Assembly: GCA_963844885.1 (NCBI GenBank)
Contig: CAWJQA010000011.1
Location: forward strand, 124,001-188,000
Source of the DNA: DATMER01 sp963844885
GTDB lineage: Bacteria > Acidobacteriota > Thermoanaerobaculia > Multivoradales > UBA5704
Reading direction: 5' to 3'
DNA length: 64,000 nucleotides
The notes under the pieces are model-generated. The model was given only the letters and a program-made list of their open reading frames with translations, did no database searches and was not told the origin of the DNA. Every line of letters starts with the position of its first letter. Position 1 is the stretch's first letter. The position numbers and the translations under genes are program-made. Below, in pieces: positions 54,167-62,714 of the stretch.

Positions 54167-55393
54167 ATGAGGCGCAACACGGACTATCTGACCGACCGCC
54201 GTATCCGCTCCCTCAAGCCGGAGGAACGGCAGTACGAAGTGACGGACGGGGCCGTCTCCGGGCTCGCCCTCCGTGTCTTCCCCGCCGGGAGCAAGAGCTG
54301 GTTTCTCCGCTACGGCCCCCGGGAGGCCCGGCAGCGGATCGCCCTCGGCCCCTACCCCGCCCTATCCCTGGACGCGGCCCGGAACAAGGCGCGCGAGCTC
54401 GTGGCGGGCGTCAAGATCAGCGGCCGGGACCCCATGGCCGAACGGAAGGCCGAACGGACCGCCCGCAGGAAGGCAGACACGGCGACTTTCGAGGCTCTCG
54501 CCGCCTGCTACATCGAAGAGCACGCGAAGCGGCACAAGCGGCTCCGGGGTTGGCAGGAAGACGAGCGGAAGCTACGGGTCGAGGTGCTCCCCGTATGGGG
54601 CTCCCGACCGGCCGCAGAGATCCGCCGGGCCGATGTCCGCGAGTTGCTCGAAAGGATCGCGGGAGAGCGAGGGGGCGTCTGTGCCAACCGCACCCGCGCC
54701 CTGGTGTCCAGGGTCTTCACATTCGGAATCGAGAAAGAGCGGGCCGAGTCGAATCCCGTCTACGGCTTCAAGCGGCTCTATGTAGAGAAGCCGAGGGAGC
54801 GGGTGCTTGCCGAGGAAGAGATAGGCGCCCTATGGCCGCTCTTTGACCGCCTACAGCCAACCGTCGCCGCAGCTTGGCGTCTGGTTCTGTTGACGGCGCA
54901 ACGGCCCGGAGAGGTGCTCTCCATGCGCTGGCGGGATCTTGAGCGCGACTCGCGGGGCTGGTGGTGGAACCTGCCGGCGGAGCTGACGAAGACCAACCGC
55001 GCGCACCGCGTACCGCTCTCCCCGCAGGCTCTCGCGGTAGTCGAGGCTCTCCGCCCCCTCACCGGCTCCACGGAATGGGTGCTCGCCTCCCGCGCCGATG
55101 GCAAGCGGCTGACCTGGCTCTCCCATAGCTCGGCCCGCCTGCGGGAATGGTCCGGCCTGGACCACTTCACACCCCATGATCTCCGCCGGACTGCCGCAAC
55201 GTGGCTCGGCCGGTCCGGGGTCCGGCCCGACACGATCGACCAGCTCCTGAACCACGCGGCCGGGCGTATCTCCCGAACGTACAACCGCGCCGGATATGAC
55301 GCGGAGAAGCGGCAAGCAGTGATCGTGCTCGGTGATCTCGTGGACGGCGCTCTCGCGGGCGAAGAGCGGTCGAACGTCTTGCGGATCGGGTAG
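54167..55393 (+). CDS. int: P4-type tyrosine integrase
   Basis: 408 residues. N-terminal DUF4102-type arm-binding domain (LTDRRIRSLKPEERQYEVTDGAVSGLALRVFPAGSKSW split over ~8-45), SAM-like core-binding region (~105-200) and catalytic domain with R246 (TAQRPGEVL), H337/R340 (HDLRRT), H363 and nucleophile Y372 (TYNRAGY). It integrates into and excises from the tRNA-Arg site. Complete, probably active. Start ATG 54167 has AGGAGG upstream. Confidence 0.95.
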   Translation: MRRNTDYLTDRRIRSLKPEERQYEVTDGAVSGLALRVFPAGSKSWFLRYGPREARQRIALGPYPALSLDAARNKARELVAGVKISGRDPMAERKAERTARRKADTATFEALAACYIEEHAKRHKRLRGWQEDERKLRVEVLPVWGSRPAAEIRRADVRELLERIAGERGGVCANRTRALVSRVFTFGIEKERAESNPVYGFKRLYVEKPRERVLAEEEIGALWPLFDRLQPTVAAAWRLVLLTAQRPGEVLSMRWRDLERDSRGWWWNLPAELTKTNRAHRVPLSPQALAVVEALRPLTGSTEWVLASRADGKRLTWLSHSSARLREWSGLDHFTPHDLRRTAATWLGRSGVRPDTIDQLLNHAAGRISRTYNRAGYDAEKRQAVIVLGDLVDGALAGEERSNVLRIG

Positions 55394-55401
55394 GGACAGC
55401 T

Positions 55402-56175
55402 ATGACTCTCAGCACCGCCCTACCCCCTCCTGACCTACCTTTTCCTGATGAGTATAACTTTCGGCTGGCCTCGCTCCGCTTGTTTCTCCGGTTCTATCAG
55501 CGGCTCAGGCCCGAGATAGTCCGTGAGCTTAGGTCCCGAGTCGGTCCTCCCTACTATCGTCTGCTCAGCATGGGGAGCCAGGCAAGCGAAGGTGAGAAAG
55601 AAGCTTTCCACACAGCCCTATGGGGCTGGGTCCGGGACTTCAGGCTACCGGAAACCCCTGAAATGATAGGAGAAGCAACTCTAATACTTTCGGTTTCAAT
55701 CGATCGCCCCGTGTTTTGGTTGGACGCATTCCGAGAGTTCCTCATCGCGATGAGCAAGGACGGCGCCGAACCACCTGAGGTGGTAGCTCTCAAGAGTCAT
55801 GCATTTGAGTTCCAAGGTCGCGGGTGGACACCTGCGCAGGAGACTATTGAAGGAGCGGAGTCTCGCTTGCGCGCCGAGTTTGAAAGCGTTCTGAGACAGC
55901 ACGTCGAAGCATGGAGTGACCTTGAGAGCGCCCAGGGAAATCTGCGGACAATGTTGAGGCGAGACAGAAAGCATGTCCGTAACATTCTATGGCTCGCAAT
56001 CAAGCAGGCTTGCCCGCACGTTTCTCTCGCGAAGATGAGAGAGCGCTACAAAGACCGGTACTCGATTGATACTATCCGCCGGGGCCTTCGCTCCGCAGCC
56101 GATTGCCTTGAACTGAGGCTCGATCAGATCCGCGAAGCGTCGCCAGGTAAAAAACCCGGCCAAGGCTCGAAGTGA
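55402..56175 (+). CDS. Hypothetical protein next to the integrase
   Basis: 257 residues, 8 bp after the integrase and therefore probably co-transcribed. Mostly helical; the C-terminal part (RNILWLAIKQACPHVSLAKMRERYKDRYSIDTIRRGL) resembles a helix-turn-helix. No membrane helix or signal. Less GC-rich than the integrase. Family not recognised. Confidence 0.6.
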   Translation: MTLSTALPPPDLPFPDEYNFRLASLRLFLRFYQRLRPEIVRELRSRVGPPYYRLLSMGSQASEGEKEAFHTALWGWVRDFRLPETPEMIGEATLILSVSIDRPVFWLDAFREFLIAMSKDGAEPPEVVALKSHAFEFQGRGWTPAQETIEGAESRLRAEFESVLRQHVEAWSDLESAQGNLRTMLRRDRKHVRNILWLAIKQACPHVSLAKMRERYKDRYSIDTIRRGLRSAADCLELRLDQIREASPGKKPGQGSK

Positions 56176-56304
56176 TACCGCTCCGGTAATTGGTAGCAAA
56201 TCGATCCGCCCTGCTCTGCTAGCTATTCAAGCCCGTTCACGGCGTCTAATCTCGAAGTCTGGAGCGCCGGAACGTCTCGGCGCGCCACCTACGGAGGCGT
56301 TGCA

Positions 56305-56514
56305 ATGGCCGTTTCCCCGATCATTCGCCCGGCACAAGCAGCCCGCCTGCTCGGAATCTCTCGAGCGACCCTGTACCGGTGGGAGTCCTCCGGCCGGCTG
56401 GCACCGCGGGTGATTCTCGGCCCGAATACCAGCGGCTGGCGGGAGGAGGACCTTGCATCCTTCATCGCCGCCGCGCCCCGTGGGCGTCGGGCGGAACAGG
56501 GTAGCGGCACCTAG
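56305..56514 (+). CDS. AlpA/excisionase-like small helix-turn-helix protein
   Basis: 69 residues: PIIRPAQAARLLGISRATLYRWESSGRLAPRVILGPNTSGWREEDLASFI is the MerR-like winged helix of AlpA/Xis proteins. AlpA activates integrase genes or directs excision in P4-like elements. Lies downstream of the integrase unit. Confidence 0.8.
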   Translation: MAVSPIIRPAQAARLLGISRATLYRWESSGRLAPRVILGPNTSGWREEDLASFIAAAPRGRRAEQGSGT

Positions 56515-56949
56515 AGCCCCTCCCCGCAGACAGAAGGCAGTCAGACAAGGGGTAGGACCTCGACAGCTCCCGGGAGTCTGGGGCGGTCGTTGAAGGCGTG
56601 GACGCGGCCTGACGCCTTGTATCAGGTCGGCATGGTGTGGCTGCAATCCCGAACCCGAGCCCGCGCCGCCGCGGGTGTGCCAGGCAACGGGAGGTACTCG
56701 GACCTCCAAAGCAACGGGCGACGTCCTGGTTCAAATGGGCAAGGCGGATAGCAAGGTTCGATCGGGGAGAGGAGCGGGACCGACCCGGGTTTCCGCAGCA
56801 GCCGGCCTAAGACCCCCGGAAGGATGCCCGTCTGTCTTGCCTTAGTGTGTTGCTCGGGGTGCTGTGTTACCATTCGACACAGAATGTGGTCTATTAGCGT
56901 CAACGTCAGCTACGAAGGTTCCTCGAATAGCAGGGAGAAAGGAAGGCTC
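56515..56949. other. Gene-free interval inside the element
   Basis: 435 bp without a supported gene. Several overlapping short frames exist but none has a ribosome-binding site or recognisable sequence. The right end (56840-56949) is AT-richer and is probably the promoter region of the next gene. Confidence 0.4.
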
Positions 56950-57357
56950 ATGCCTCGCGAGTTTAGAGACCGGATTGACGGTATCGCGTCAGAGTTCGCA
57001 GCAAAGCTGCGCGTGGAGGAAGAGGCAAAACGGCGGCAAACGGAAGACGAGCAAGCGTTTTTGTCGAAGTTCCGCGTTGCGAACGAGCGCCACATTCTTC
57101 CGGTACTTAAGGAACTGGAGGGAAGCTTGAACAATGCTGTTCAGTTTTCTGCCTGGGGCGGTGGAAGCTCTGCACAACTGCAAGTGTCGGCCAACCATAT
57201 GCACAACCAGATTTCCTTCGCGGGTGACTACGGGCGTGAAATAGTCACAGTGGCCACCAACGACAGCGACGAGAGCAGCGTCGAGCTGTCCAACCTTAGC
57301 CGAGAATGGGTTGAGCGTGAAGTTGAGGAACGGATAAAGAAGCTTCTTCCTTCTTAA
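56950..57357 (+). CDS. Hypothetical element protein
   Basis: 135 residues from ATG 56950 (AGGAAGG 4-10 nt upstream). An N-terminal coiled coil (FAAKLRVEEEAKRRQTEDEQAFLSKF) is followed by a mixed beta region (SSAQLQVSANHMHNQISFAGDYGREIVTVA) and a C-terminal helix. Cytoplasmic. Not recognised. Confidence 0.6.
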   Translation: MPREFRDRIDGIASEFAAKLRVEEEAKRRQTEDEQAFLSKFRVANERHILPVLKELEGSLNNAVQFSAWGGGSSAQLQVSANHMHNQISFAGDYGREIVTVATNDSDESSVELSNLSREWVEREVEERIKKLLPS

Positions 57358-57369
57358 AGTTTCAGGCCG

Positions 57370-57642
57370 CTACCCGATGCTCTGTACGACCCGTATACCC
57401 AAGTCCGTGATGAAGTGGCCGGGCCGGGTTCCCGGGGAGTCTCCGCTGGGGAACGTCAGTAGCAGATTTTCTTTGACGAGCAGGGTAACAGCGTCAGAAT
57501 CGCCGTCTGGGTAATACCCCCGCGAGTGGTCTTCTGCCTGTTCGAGTCTCGCGCGGTCCGCCTGTTCGAGGTGCCAAAGGGCGCGCGGCCAAATAGGGTC
57601 TTTCGACAAACGAGAGCGAATGGCGGCAGGTTCTTCTCTCAT
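57370..57642 (-). CDS. Hypothetical small protein
   Basis: 90 residues (MREEPAAIRSRLSKDPIWPRALWHLEQADRARLEQ...), ending 13 bp from the convergent stop at 57357. Contains a predicted wing-like segment (DAVTLLVKENLLLTFPSGD, HFITDLGIRVV), which could be a winged helix. Coding status is probable but not proven. Confidence 0.4.
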   Translation of the reverse strand: MREEPAAIRSRLSKDPIWPRALWHLEQADRARLEQAEDHSRGYYPDGDSDAVTLLVKENLLLTFPSGDSPGTRPGHFITDLGIRVVQSIG

Positions 57643-57835
57643 GAGCCACAATGATACGCCACGACATGGGGAGAACTACTGCCCTCCTTTGGAGGACGGC
57701 ACTTTGCGGCGGGTCGGTATGAAGAGGCGCTACCTCCTCCCCTCGGCCCCGGCCCCCCAACCGGACACGCCCCCCCGGTAAATCGCCCCCTCAGCGCCCC
57801 CCCCTTGGGGCTATCCGGGAGTAGAATTTGCGCCC

Positions 57836-58048
57836 ATGGAACCCCAGACATGGAAGCGCCCCCTGGTCCTGGTCGGTCTGCTCATCCTTCTCTTTTGTCT
57901 TTGGCAGGTAAAGATGACGCGGTATTGGTACGTGGGCGCCGGAGAGGGAATGTACCGGGCAGACCGATGGACTGGGGAGATTCTCTACGTCGATCATGAC
58001 CGCGCCGATTGGGTCAAGGTGGCGCCTCCCTGGCAAAGGCCGAAATAG
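57836..58048 (+). CDS. Small single-pass membrane protein
   Basis: 70 residues: short N-terminus, one membrane helix (LVLVGLLILLFCLW at ~10-23), then a soluble tail with aromatic repeats (RYWYVGAGEGMYRADRWTGEILYVD). Looks like a small exported or anchored protein of the element. Not recognised. Confidence 0.5.
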   Translation: MEPQTWKRPLVLVGLLILLFCLWQVKMTRYWYVGAGEGMYRADRWTGEILYVDHDRADWVKVAPPWQRPK

Positions 58049-58504
58049 CAACTTGCGCCCCCGGCCCCCCGCCGGGAAAATCGCCCCTCTCAGCGCCTCT
58101 CTGAGCCACGCAGGGCAGGGAGCGGCAGGGAGAGCACGGCCGGCATTGAGATCAGGGCTCCCGTGACGTCTGGACGGGGCTCTCTGCCCTTTGCAACCTT
58201 CCCCTGACACTGGACCCGCTCCAAAACCTTCAGTCATCGCGCTCTCTCCACTTGACGCTCTCCTCTGAGTCCAACCCCACCTTGTCAGGGCTTGCCGATG
58301 CCGTGAAGCTTGGCTACTTTGCGCCGGAGAGTAGCCAACGCCGGCCTTTCACTACAGACAGCCGGCCAAGTGCAGAGGACTTGACGGAAGCGCAACCGGA
58401 ACGCGCGTGATTTGAAGGCGGCGGCCGAAATGCGACTCTCGGGACTAGGTGAGAGACGGACAAGGAGGGCGGCCCCCGAGAGGACCGCCCATGGTGGCCG
58501 TCTT
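58049..58504. other. Gene-free interval inside the element
   Basis: About 455 bp between a plus-strand and a minus-strand gene. I see no supported gene, RNA or strong hairpin; both flanking genes end here, so it is a convergent intergenic region. Confidence 0.4.
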
Positions 58505-58807
58505 TTAGAGGGTGTCCTCTTCCTTCGGATCGGAACGGCGCCGGACACCCAGGTGCGCGGCTGAAGGTCGAGGCGTACAATTCCGCATGGCCTGGATGTC
58601 CGGGCCGATGAACTCCCCCTCGGGGAAGCTGCAGGTCCACCAGTTGAGGTCGAGGGCCGCGGAGCGTTCCGCGGAGATCCTGGAGGAGAGCAACATCTCC
58701 TGATCGGTGAGCTTCGCCTGAGTGGGCAGATGGATGAGGTAGAACGTCGTGCGGTCGGGGATGCGGTAGATAGCGAAAGGACCCGCCACCAGGCCGGAGA
58801 CGGCCAC
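58505..58807 (-). CDS. Hypothetical element protein
   Basis: 100 residues from GTG 58807 (frame open back to a stop near 58878). FAIYRIPDRTTFYLIHLPTQAKLTDQEMLLSSRI and NWWTCSFPEGEFIGPDIQAM look protein-like. Downstream of the paralogous pair at 58895 and 59255, probably the third gene of that minus-strand operon. Not recognised. Confidence 0.45.
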   Translation of the reverse strand: MAVSGLVAGPFAIYRIPDRTTFYLIHLPTQAKLTDQEMLLSSRISAERSAALDLNWWTCSFPEGEFIGPDIQAMRNCTPRPSAAHLGVRRRSDPKEEDTL

Positions 58808-58894
58808 GGCGCTGCGTCTGGTGCCGATCGAGCCAGGACGCCTGTAGAACGGCGAAGGACTGGCGTTTCCAGGTCAGGGGAGTAGGTATGCGGC

Positions 58895-59251
58895 TCATCT
58901 CTGGAACCTCCTGCGGGTCCGCAGGGCAGCGTCCAGCCGGTCGGCGATCGGCCGGAGATCCTCCGCCAGCTCGGCGGCGAAGGGGGCAACGTCTCCGAGG
59001 TAGCGGCCGAGGTAGCCTTCCAGGTAGCGCAGGTCTGCCAGGGCCGCCCGGAGCTGCGGGCGGGGGTATTTCTCCGTGTCGTCAGGCCAGTATTGGCGGC
59101 ATTCATTGCCCACCAACTGAAGCAGGTTCCCGACCTGCCGGAGGGCCGCCGAGTCACCGGGAGCGGCGAAGAGAACGAGCAGGGTCTCCCGGAATCCGGC
59201 GGCAGTGTCGAACGTCTCCCGGGTGAGCCGGGGTGTCAGGTGTGAGGCCAT
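58895..59251 (-). CDS. Hypothetical element protein, paralogue B
   Basis: 118 residues, helical. FRETLLVLFAAPGDSAALRQVGNLLQLVGNECRQYWPDD and LRAALADLRYLEGYLGRYLG align without gaps to the upstream protein (FRESFLAVFTTPEHNAALREVGNIVFEMALEFRGYWPDQ; LRAAVADLRFVQGHLASLG). Starts 3 bp after that gene ends. A tandem duplication kept as two genes, perhaps forming a heterodimer. Confidence 0.65.
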   Translation of the reverse strand: MASHLTPRLTRETFDTAAGFRETLLVLFAAPGDSAALRQVGNLLQLVGNECRQYWPDDTEKYPRPQLRAALADLRYLEGYLGRYLGDVAPFAAELAEDLRPIADRLDAALRTRRRFQR

Positions 59252-59254
59252 GTC

Positions 59255-59671
59255 CTACGCCTCCCCCCGCCATGGGCCTAGCTCGGATTCCAGGGTATCG
59301 GCGATATCCCCCACGGCCACGGCCAGCCGGGCGGAGACGCTGGTATGGCTCTCCTCCTGTGGGGTGTTCGGGCTTGTCATCTCCGGGTTGCCCAGAGAGG
59401 CGAGATGGCCCTGGACGAAGCGGAGATCCGCCACGGCGGCGCGTAGCTCGGAGCGGATCGCTCCTTCCGGCTGGTCAGGCCAGTAGCCGCGGAACTCCAG
59501 GGCCATCTCAAAGACGATGTTGCCCACCTCTCGGAGGGCGGCGTTGTGCTCCGGCGTGGTGAAGACCGCGAGGAACGATTCCCGGAAGGCGGGGAAGTCC
59601 TCGAATCGGGCCGGATCGATGACGGGCGGGACGGCAACGGGGGCAGGTGTAGACTGCGGGCGGTCGGGCAT
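59255..59671 (-). CDS. Hypothetical element protein, paralogue A
   Basis: 138 residues from ATG 59671 (AGGAGA 7-12 nt upstream). A proline-rich N-terminus precedes the helical domain shared with paralogue B; the C-terminus continues as VSARLAVAVGDIADTLESELGPW. First gene of a three-gene minus-strand operon at the right end of the element. Function unknown. Confidence 0.65.
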   Translation of the reverse strand: MPDRPQSTPAPVAVPPVIDPARFEDFPAFRESFLAVFTTPEHNAALREVGNIVFEMALEFRGYWPDQPEGAIRSELRAAVADLRFVQGHLASLGNPEMTSPNTPQEESHTSVSARLAVAVGDIADTLESELGPWRGEA

Positions 59672-59778
59672 GGGAGTAGGTCTCCTGTGCTTGGCTAGGC
59701 TCGGCGGGGTGGTTAGCGTCACTCCGTCGGGCCGTCTGGTTGGTCCGCTCCCCCGTATGGGGAGACGGAGGTTGAAAC

Positions 59779-59799
59779 CCGGAGCCGCAATGGCTCCGG
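59779..59799 (+). terminator. Terminator-like hairpin near the right end
   Basis: CCGGAGCC / GGCTCCGG form an 8-bp stem around GCAAT, followed 5 nt later by TTTT. It would stop plus-strand transcription, but no plus-strand gene ends nearby; it may insulate the element from the chromosome. Confidence 0.35.
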
Positions 59800-59873
59800 T
59801 CGTCTTTTGGGATGAATCGAAACGAGAAAGCCCCCGGAGCCGGACGGCTAGCCGGAAGCAGGGGGAAGCACCT

Positions 59874-59899
59874 GCGCCAGTGGTCCTCCAGTGGTCCTT
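59874..59899. repeat. Right integrase arm-type site (candidate)
   Basis: Two tandem CAGTGGTCCT copies, identical to 54097-54122 except for one base, 69 bp inside the right att repeat. The direct orientation at both ends supports integrase arm binding. Confidence 0.55.
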
Positions 59900-59967
59900 G
59901 AGCAGTAGAGCGCTCTGGAGCCGCCTTCGAGCCCTGGCTGTAACTACTTGATTTTATGGGGATTAAG

Positions 59968-60017
59968 TGGTGCAGCCAGGAGGAGTCGAACCCCCAACCT
60001 ACAGATCCGTAGTCTGT
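59968..60017. repeat. Proximal attachment site within tRNA-Arg
   Basis: The 3' part of the tRNA gene, from CCA to the anticodon stem, identical to 53936-53985. Crossover should lie inside these 50 bp. Confidence 0.92.
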
Positions 60018-60044
60018 CGCTCTATCCAGTTGAGCTATGGCTGC
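59968..60044 (-). tRNA. tRNA-Arg (ACG), integration target
   Basis: Reads from 60044 on the minus strand: acceptor GCAGCCA pairs with TGGCTGC, D-arm TAGCTCAACTGGATAGAGC, anticodon loop CTACGGA gives ACG, T-arm GGGTTCGACTCC, discriminator A, CCA encoded at 59968-59970. Its 3' 50 bp form the right attachment repeat, so the element's insertion left this gene intact. Confidence 0.97.
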
Positions 60045-60179
60045 ACAGCCGCTGCCGGCGGAGGCCGCCGTGCGGAAGCCGGATTGTAAGGCAGGCCGCG
60101 ACCGAGCGCAACCCCCTGCCGTGGGGCGTCATCGCTATGGACGAGGCGCTGAAAGAATGGGTGGCGGCGCACCGGTAGG

Positions 60180-60858
60180 TCAGCGCCACCGATCCGCCAT
60201 TCCATCCAACACCAGCGACCAGCGGAAGGGAAACCGCCGCCGCAGCTCGCGCACCGGCAGCCCGGCGGTCAGTTGGGCGACGTCCCTGACGGACCAACTG
60301 TTCTCGAAGGAGACCTGACCGTCGTGGCGGGTGACCTCGCTGGCGCCCATGAAGGCGCTGGAAGGCGAGCAGGAGGGGCGGCGCGAGCCGGCTGGGCCTC
60401 AGATCCACCACGGCGGCGCCCGCGCGGGAGACCCGACTCATCTCGGCGAGCACCCGGAGGTTCGCCTCGGCCTCGAAGTGGTGGAAGAAGAGTGTCGAGA
60501 AGGACCACTCGAAAGCGCCGTCGCGGAACGGCAGGGCTGTGGCGTCCGCGACGACCCGGAGTTGGTCCGAGCCGGAGCGCCGGCCGATCACCAGGTGGCG
60601 AAGCTTCAGGTCGAGCCCGACGACTTTCAGCGGAGCGCCGCGCCGCGCCGCGGCCCGGGCGAGATCCTCGGCCACCGCGCCCGTGCCCGTGCCGAGATCG
60701 AGCACCCGGCGCGGCTCGGACCAGCGGCCCAGCCGCGGCAGGATGGTCCGCTTCAGCGGCAGCGCCCCCAGCAGGAGCCGGTTGATCCACCCGAGGTCGC
60801 GCAGCGAGCGCTCGGCTTCCTCGAAAGGAAGGGAGGGCTCGTCGAGTTTTTCGAGCAA
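60180..60858 (-). CDS. Class I SAM methyltransferase, one frameshift
   Basis: RVLDLGTGTGAVAEDLARA is the SAM loop; GLDLKLRHL, DATALPFRDGAFEWSFSTLFFHHF and SRVSRAGAAVVDLRPS complete the fold. Near 60355 the frame shifts; the other frame continues GASEVTRHDGQVSFENSWSVRDV to RRFPFRWSLVLDGMADRWR and stops at 60180. Repaired length ~225 residues. Start TTG 60858 (GGGGGAGA just before) is preferred; the longer reading to 60933 is proline-rich spacer. The substrate is unknown. Follows thiG. Confidence 0.8.
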
Positions 60859-60933
60859 GTCTCCCCCTCTCCCGGGGCGGGTGGACTCGGGGGGACCGGG
60901 AGAGGGGGCCGGGGGGTGAGGGCTCCTCGCCAC

Positions 60934-61746
60934 CTATTCGATCAGCCCCGTCATGGGCGACGACGCCGAGGCGTAGAGCTTCCTCGGGATGCGTCCGGCG
61001 TGCGCGGCGAGCCAGCCGGCTTCCACGGCGAGGCGCATGGCACGGGCCATCCGGAGCGGGTCTTTCGCCTCGGCGACCGCGGTGTTCATGAGGACTCCGT
61101 CGGCTCCCAGCTCCATGGCGAGCGCCGCGTCGCTGGCGGTGCCGACTCCCGCGTCCACGATCACCGGGACCTTCGACTGCTCCAGAATGATGCGCAGGTT
61201 CGCGGGGTTGCGGATGCCCATGCCGGAGCCGATCGGCGCGCCGAGCGGCATCACGGCCGCGGCGCCCAGATCCTCCAGCTTGCGGCAGACGACCGGATCG
61301 TCGTTCGTGTAGGGGAGGACGATGAAGCCCTCCTTCACCAGGACTTTCGTGGCCTCGAGCAGCTCCACGTTGTCCGGGAAGAGCGTCTTCTTGTCGCCGA
61401 TGACCTCCAGCTTCACCCAGTTCCAGCCGCCCAGCTCGCGGGCGAGGCGGGCGGTGCGGATGGCCTCGTCGGCGGTGTAGCAGCCGGCCGTGTTGGGCAG
61501 GAGGAGGTAGCGGTCCTGGTCCACGAAGTCGAGCAGCGAGCCCTTCCCCCGCTCGTCCAGGTTGACCCGGCGCAAGGCTACGGTGACGACCTCGGTGCCC
61601 GAGACGTCCAGGGCCGCGGCCATGGTTTCGAAGTCAGGGTACTTGCCGGTCCCGAGAAACAGGCGCGAACGGAATGTGCGGTCCGCAATCGTGAGCGGCT
61701 CGACGGTGAGCGCGGGAGTAGCGATAGGGGCGAACGTCGTGGTCAT
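60934..61746 (-). CDS. thiG: Thiazole synthase
   Basis: 270 residues, TIM barrel. It forms the thiazole phosphate of thiamine from DXP, dehydroglycine and ThiS thiocarboxylate. FRSRLFLGTGKYPDFETM, the Schiff-base lysine in WNWVKLEVIGD, MPLGAPIGSGMGIRNP and VIVDAGVGTASDAALAMELGADGVLMNTAVA are diagnostic. GGAGG precedes ATG 61746. No thiS or other thi gene is next to it. Confidence 0.97.
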   Translation of the reverse strand: MTTTFAPIATPALTVEPLTIADRTFRSRLFLGTGKYPDFETMAAALDVSGTEVVTVALRRVNLDERGKGSLLDFVDQDRYLLLPNTAGCYTADEAIRTARLARELGGWNWVKLEVIGDKKTLFPDNVELLEATKVLVKEGFIVLPYTNDDPVVCRKLEDLGAAAVMPLGAPIGSGMGIRNPANLRIILEQSKVPVIVDAGVGTASDAALAMELGADGVLMNTAVAEAKDPLRMARAMRLAVEAGWLAAHAGRIPRKLYASASSPMTGLIE

Positions 61747-61769
61747 GTGTACCTCCAGACCCGGGGATT

Positions 61770-62279
61770 CTAGCAGTGGGTCAGCCCCTGCTCGACATGG
61801 AACCGAACCGGCGCGTCCACCTTGCGCAGGCGGACGGCGTGGATCGGCCGCTCCGAGGTGATGCAGATGCAGTTCGGGGCCGGCGGCGCCTCCAGGACGT
61901 CGATCACCAGCTCTCCGCCCGGCGCTATCGGCGGGGTGGCCGAGCGGATCGTCACCCGCGAGACGCACGACTGCGTCTCCATGGCCGCGGCGATCACCAT
62001 GTCGCGGCTGAAGTCCACGGCCGGGGGCGTCTCGGGCAGCGCGCTTCCCTCCCGCAGCTTCGCCCAGAGCGCGGCCCAGGCGGCTTGATCGCGCACCACC
62101 TCGCGCACGGTCCCCCCGCCCTGGCCGGGTATGGATTGCTGGACGAGCGTCTCCAAGGTCATGGCAGGCGCCTCCGAAGCTGGAACAGGGGCGGTGGGGG
62201 ACTTTCCGCCGTCGCAGGAAGCGGCCGTCAGCAGACACGCGAGGCCCCCGAGGACGAGGAGCCCCACCGCCCGTCTCAC
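61770..62279 (-). CDS. Lipoprotein with PrcB-like domain
   Basis: 169 residues; lipoprotein signal with cleavage before C22 (LLTAASCDGG). The remainder (VVRDQAAWAALWAKLREG, AVDFSRDMVIAAAMETQSCVSRVTIRSA) resembles the C-terminal domain of PrcB, a subunit of a treponemal protease complex. Placed between panD and thiG, overlapping the panD stop by 4 bp, without an obvious link to cofactor synthesis. Confidence 0.7.
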   Translation of the reverse strand: MRRAVGLLVLGGLACLLTAASCDGGKSPTAPVPASEAPAMTLETLVQQSIPGQGGGTVREVVRDQAAWAALWAKLREGSALPETPPAVDFSRDMVIAAAMETQSCVSRVTIRSATPPIAPGGELVIDVLEAPPAPNCICITSERPIHAVRLRKVDAPVRFHVEQGLTHC

Positions 62280-62692
62280 GACGCCTCCGCCATCAGGATC
62301 GCTTCCTGCTCCTCGTACGCTCCGCCCGGCACCGGCGGTGCGGTGGGCAGCATCCGGTTGCGCTCGTCCACGAAGACGAGCGACGGCTTGTGGCCGCGGA
62401 TCTCCTCGTTCTCGTACACCGCGTAGGTGGCGAGGATCACGAGGTCGCCCTTGCGCGCCTTGTGGGCGGCGGCGCCGTTGATCACGATCTCGCCCTTGCC
62501 CGGGGTGCCCGGGATGGCGTAGGTCGCGAAGCGCTCGCCGTTGGTCACGTTGTAGATCTCCACCCGCTCGAACTGGAGCAGGTCGGCGGCCTCCATCAGC
62601 AGCGGGTCGATAGTCACCGACCCCTGGTAGTCGAGGTTGCCGTCGGTCACGGTCGCGCGGTGGATCTTGGACTTCAAAAGGGTCCGTTGCAT
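62276..62692 (-). CDS. panD: Aspartate 1-decarboxylase
   Basis: 138 residues. It makes beta-alanine for pantothenate. MQRTLLKSKIHRATVTDGNLDYQGSVTID contains the self-cleavage site G24-S25 that yields the pyruvoyl group, and NGERFATYAI and NGAAAHKARKGDLVIL follow. Q replaces the more common E before GS. Downstream of panC. Confidence 0.96.
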   Translation of the reverse strand: MQRTLLKSKIHRATVTDGNLDYQGSVTIDPLLMEAADLLQFERVEIYNVTNGERFATYAIPGTPGKGEIVINGAAAHKARKGDLVILATYAVYENEEIRGHKPSLVFVDERNRMLPTAPPVPGGAYEEQEAILMAEAS

Positions 62693-62714
62693 GTCACCCT
62701 CGTCGAAACGGCGG

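Larger units (their letters stand above)
53936..60017. mobile_element. 6-kb integrative element in tRNA-Arg
   Basis: The element lies between two identical 50-bp repeats, the right one being the 3' part of an intact tRNA-Arg gene. It carries a P4-type tyrosine integrase, an AlpA-like protein, and about seven small unknown genes, but no capsid, packaging, replication or conjugation gene that I can recognise. It is therefore a satellite-like island or a decayed prophage that depends on a helper. The CBASS operon and orphan antitoxins lie just outside its left end. Confidence 0.88.

Noticed and set aside
60137..60178. 13-codon ORF (MDEALKEWVAAHR) before the methyltransferase end
   Set aside because: No ribosome-binding site and no context; too short to support.
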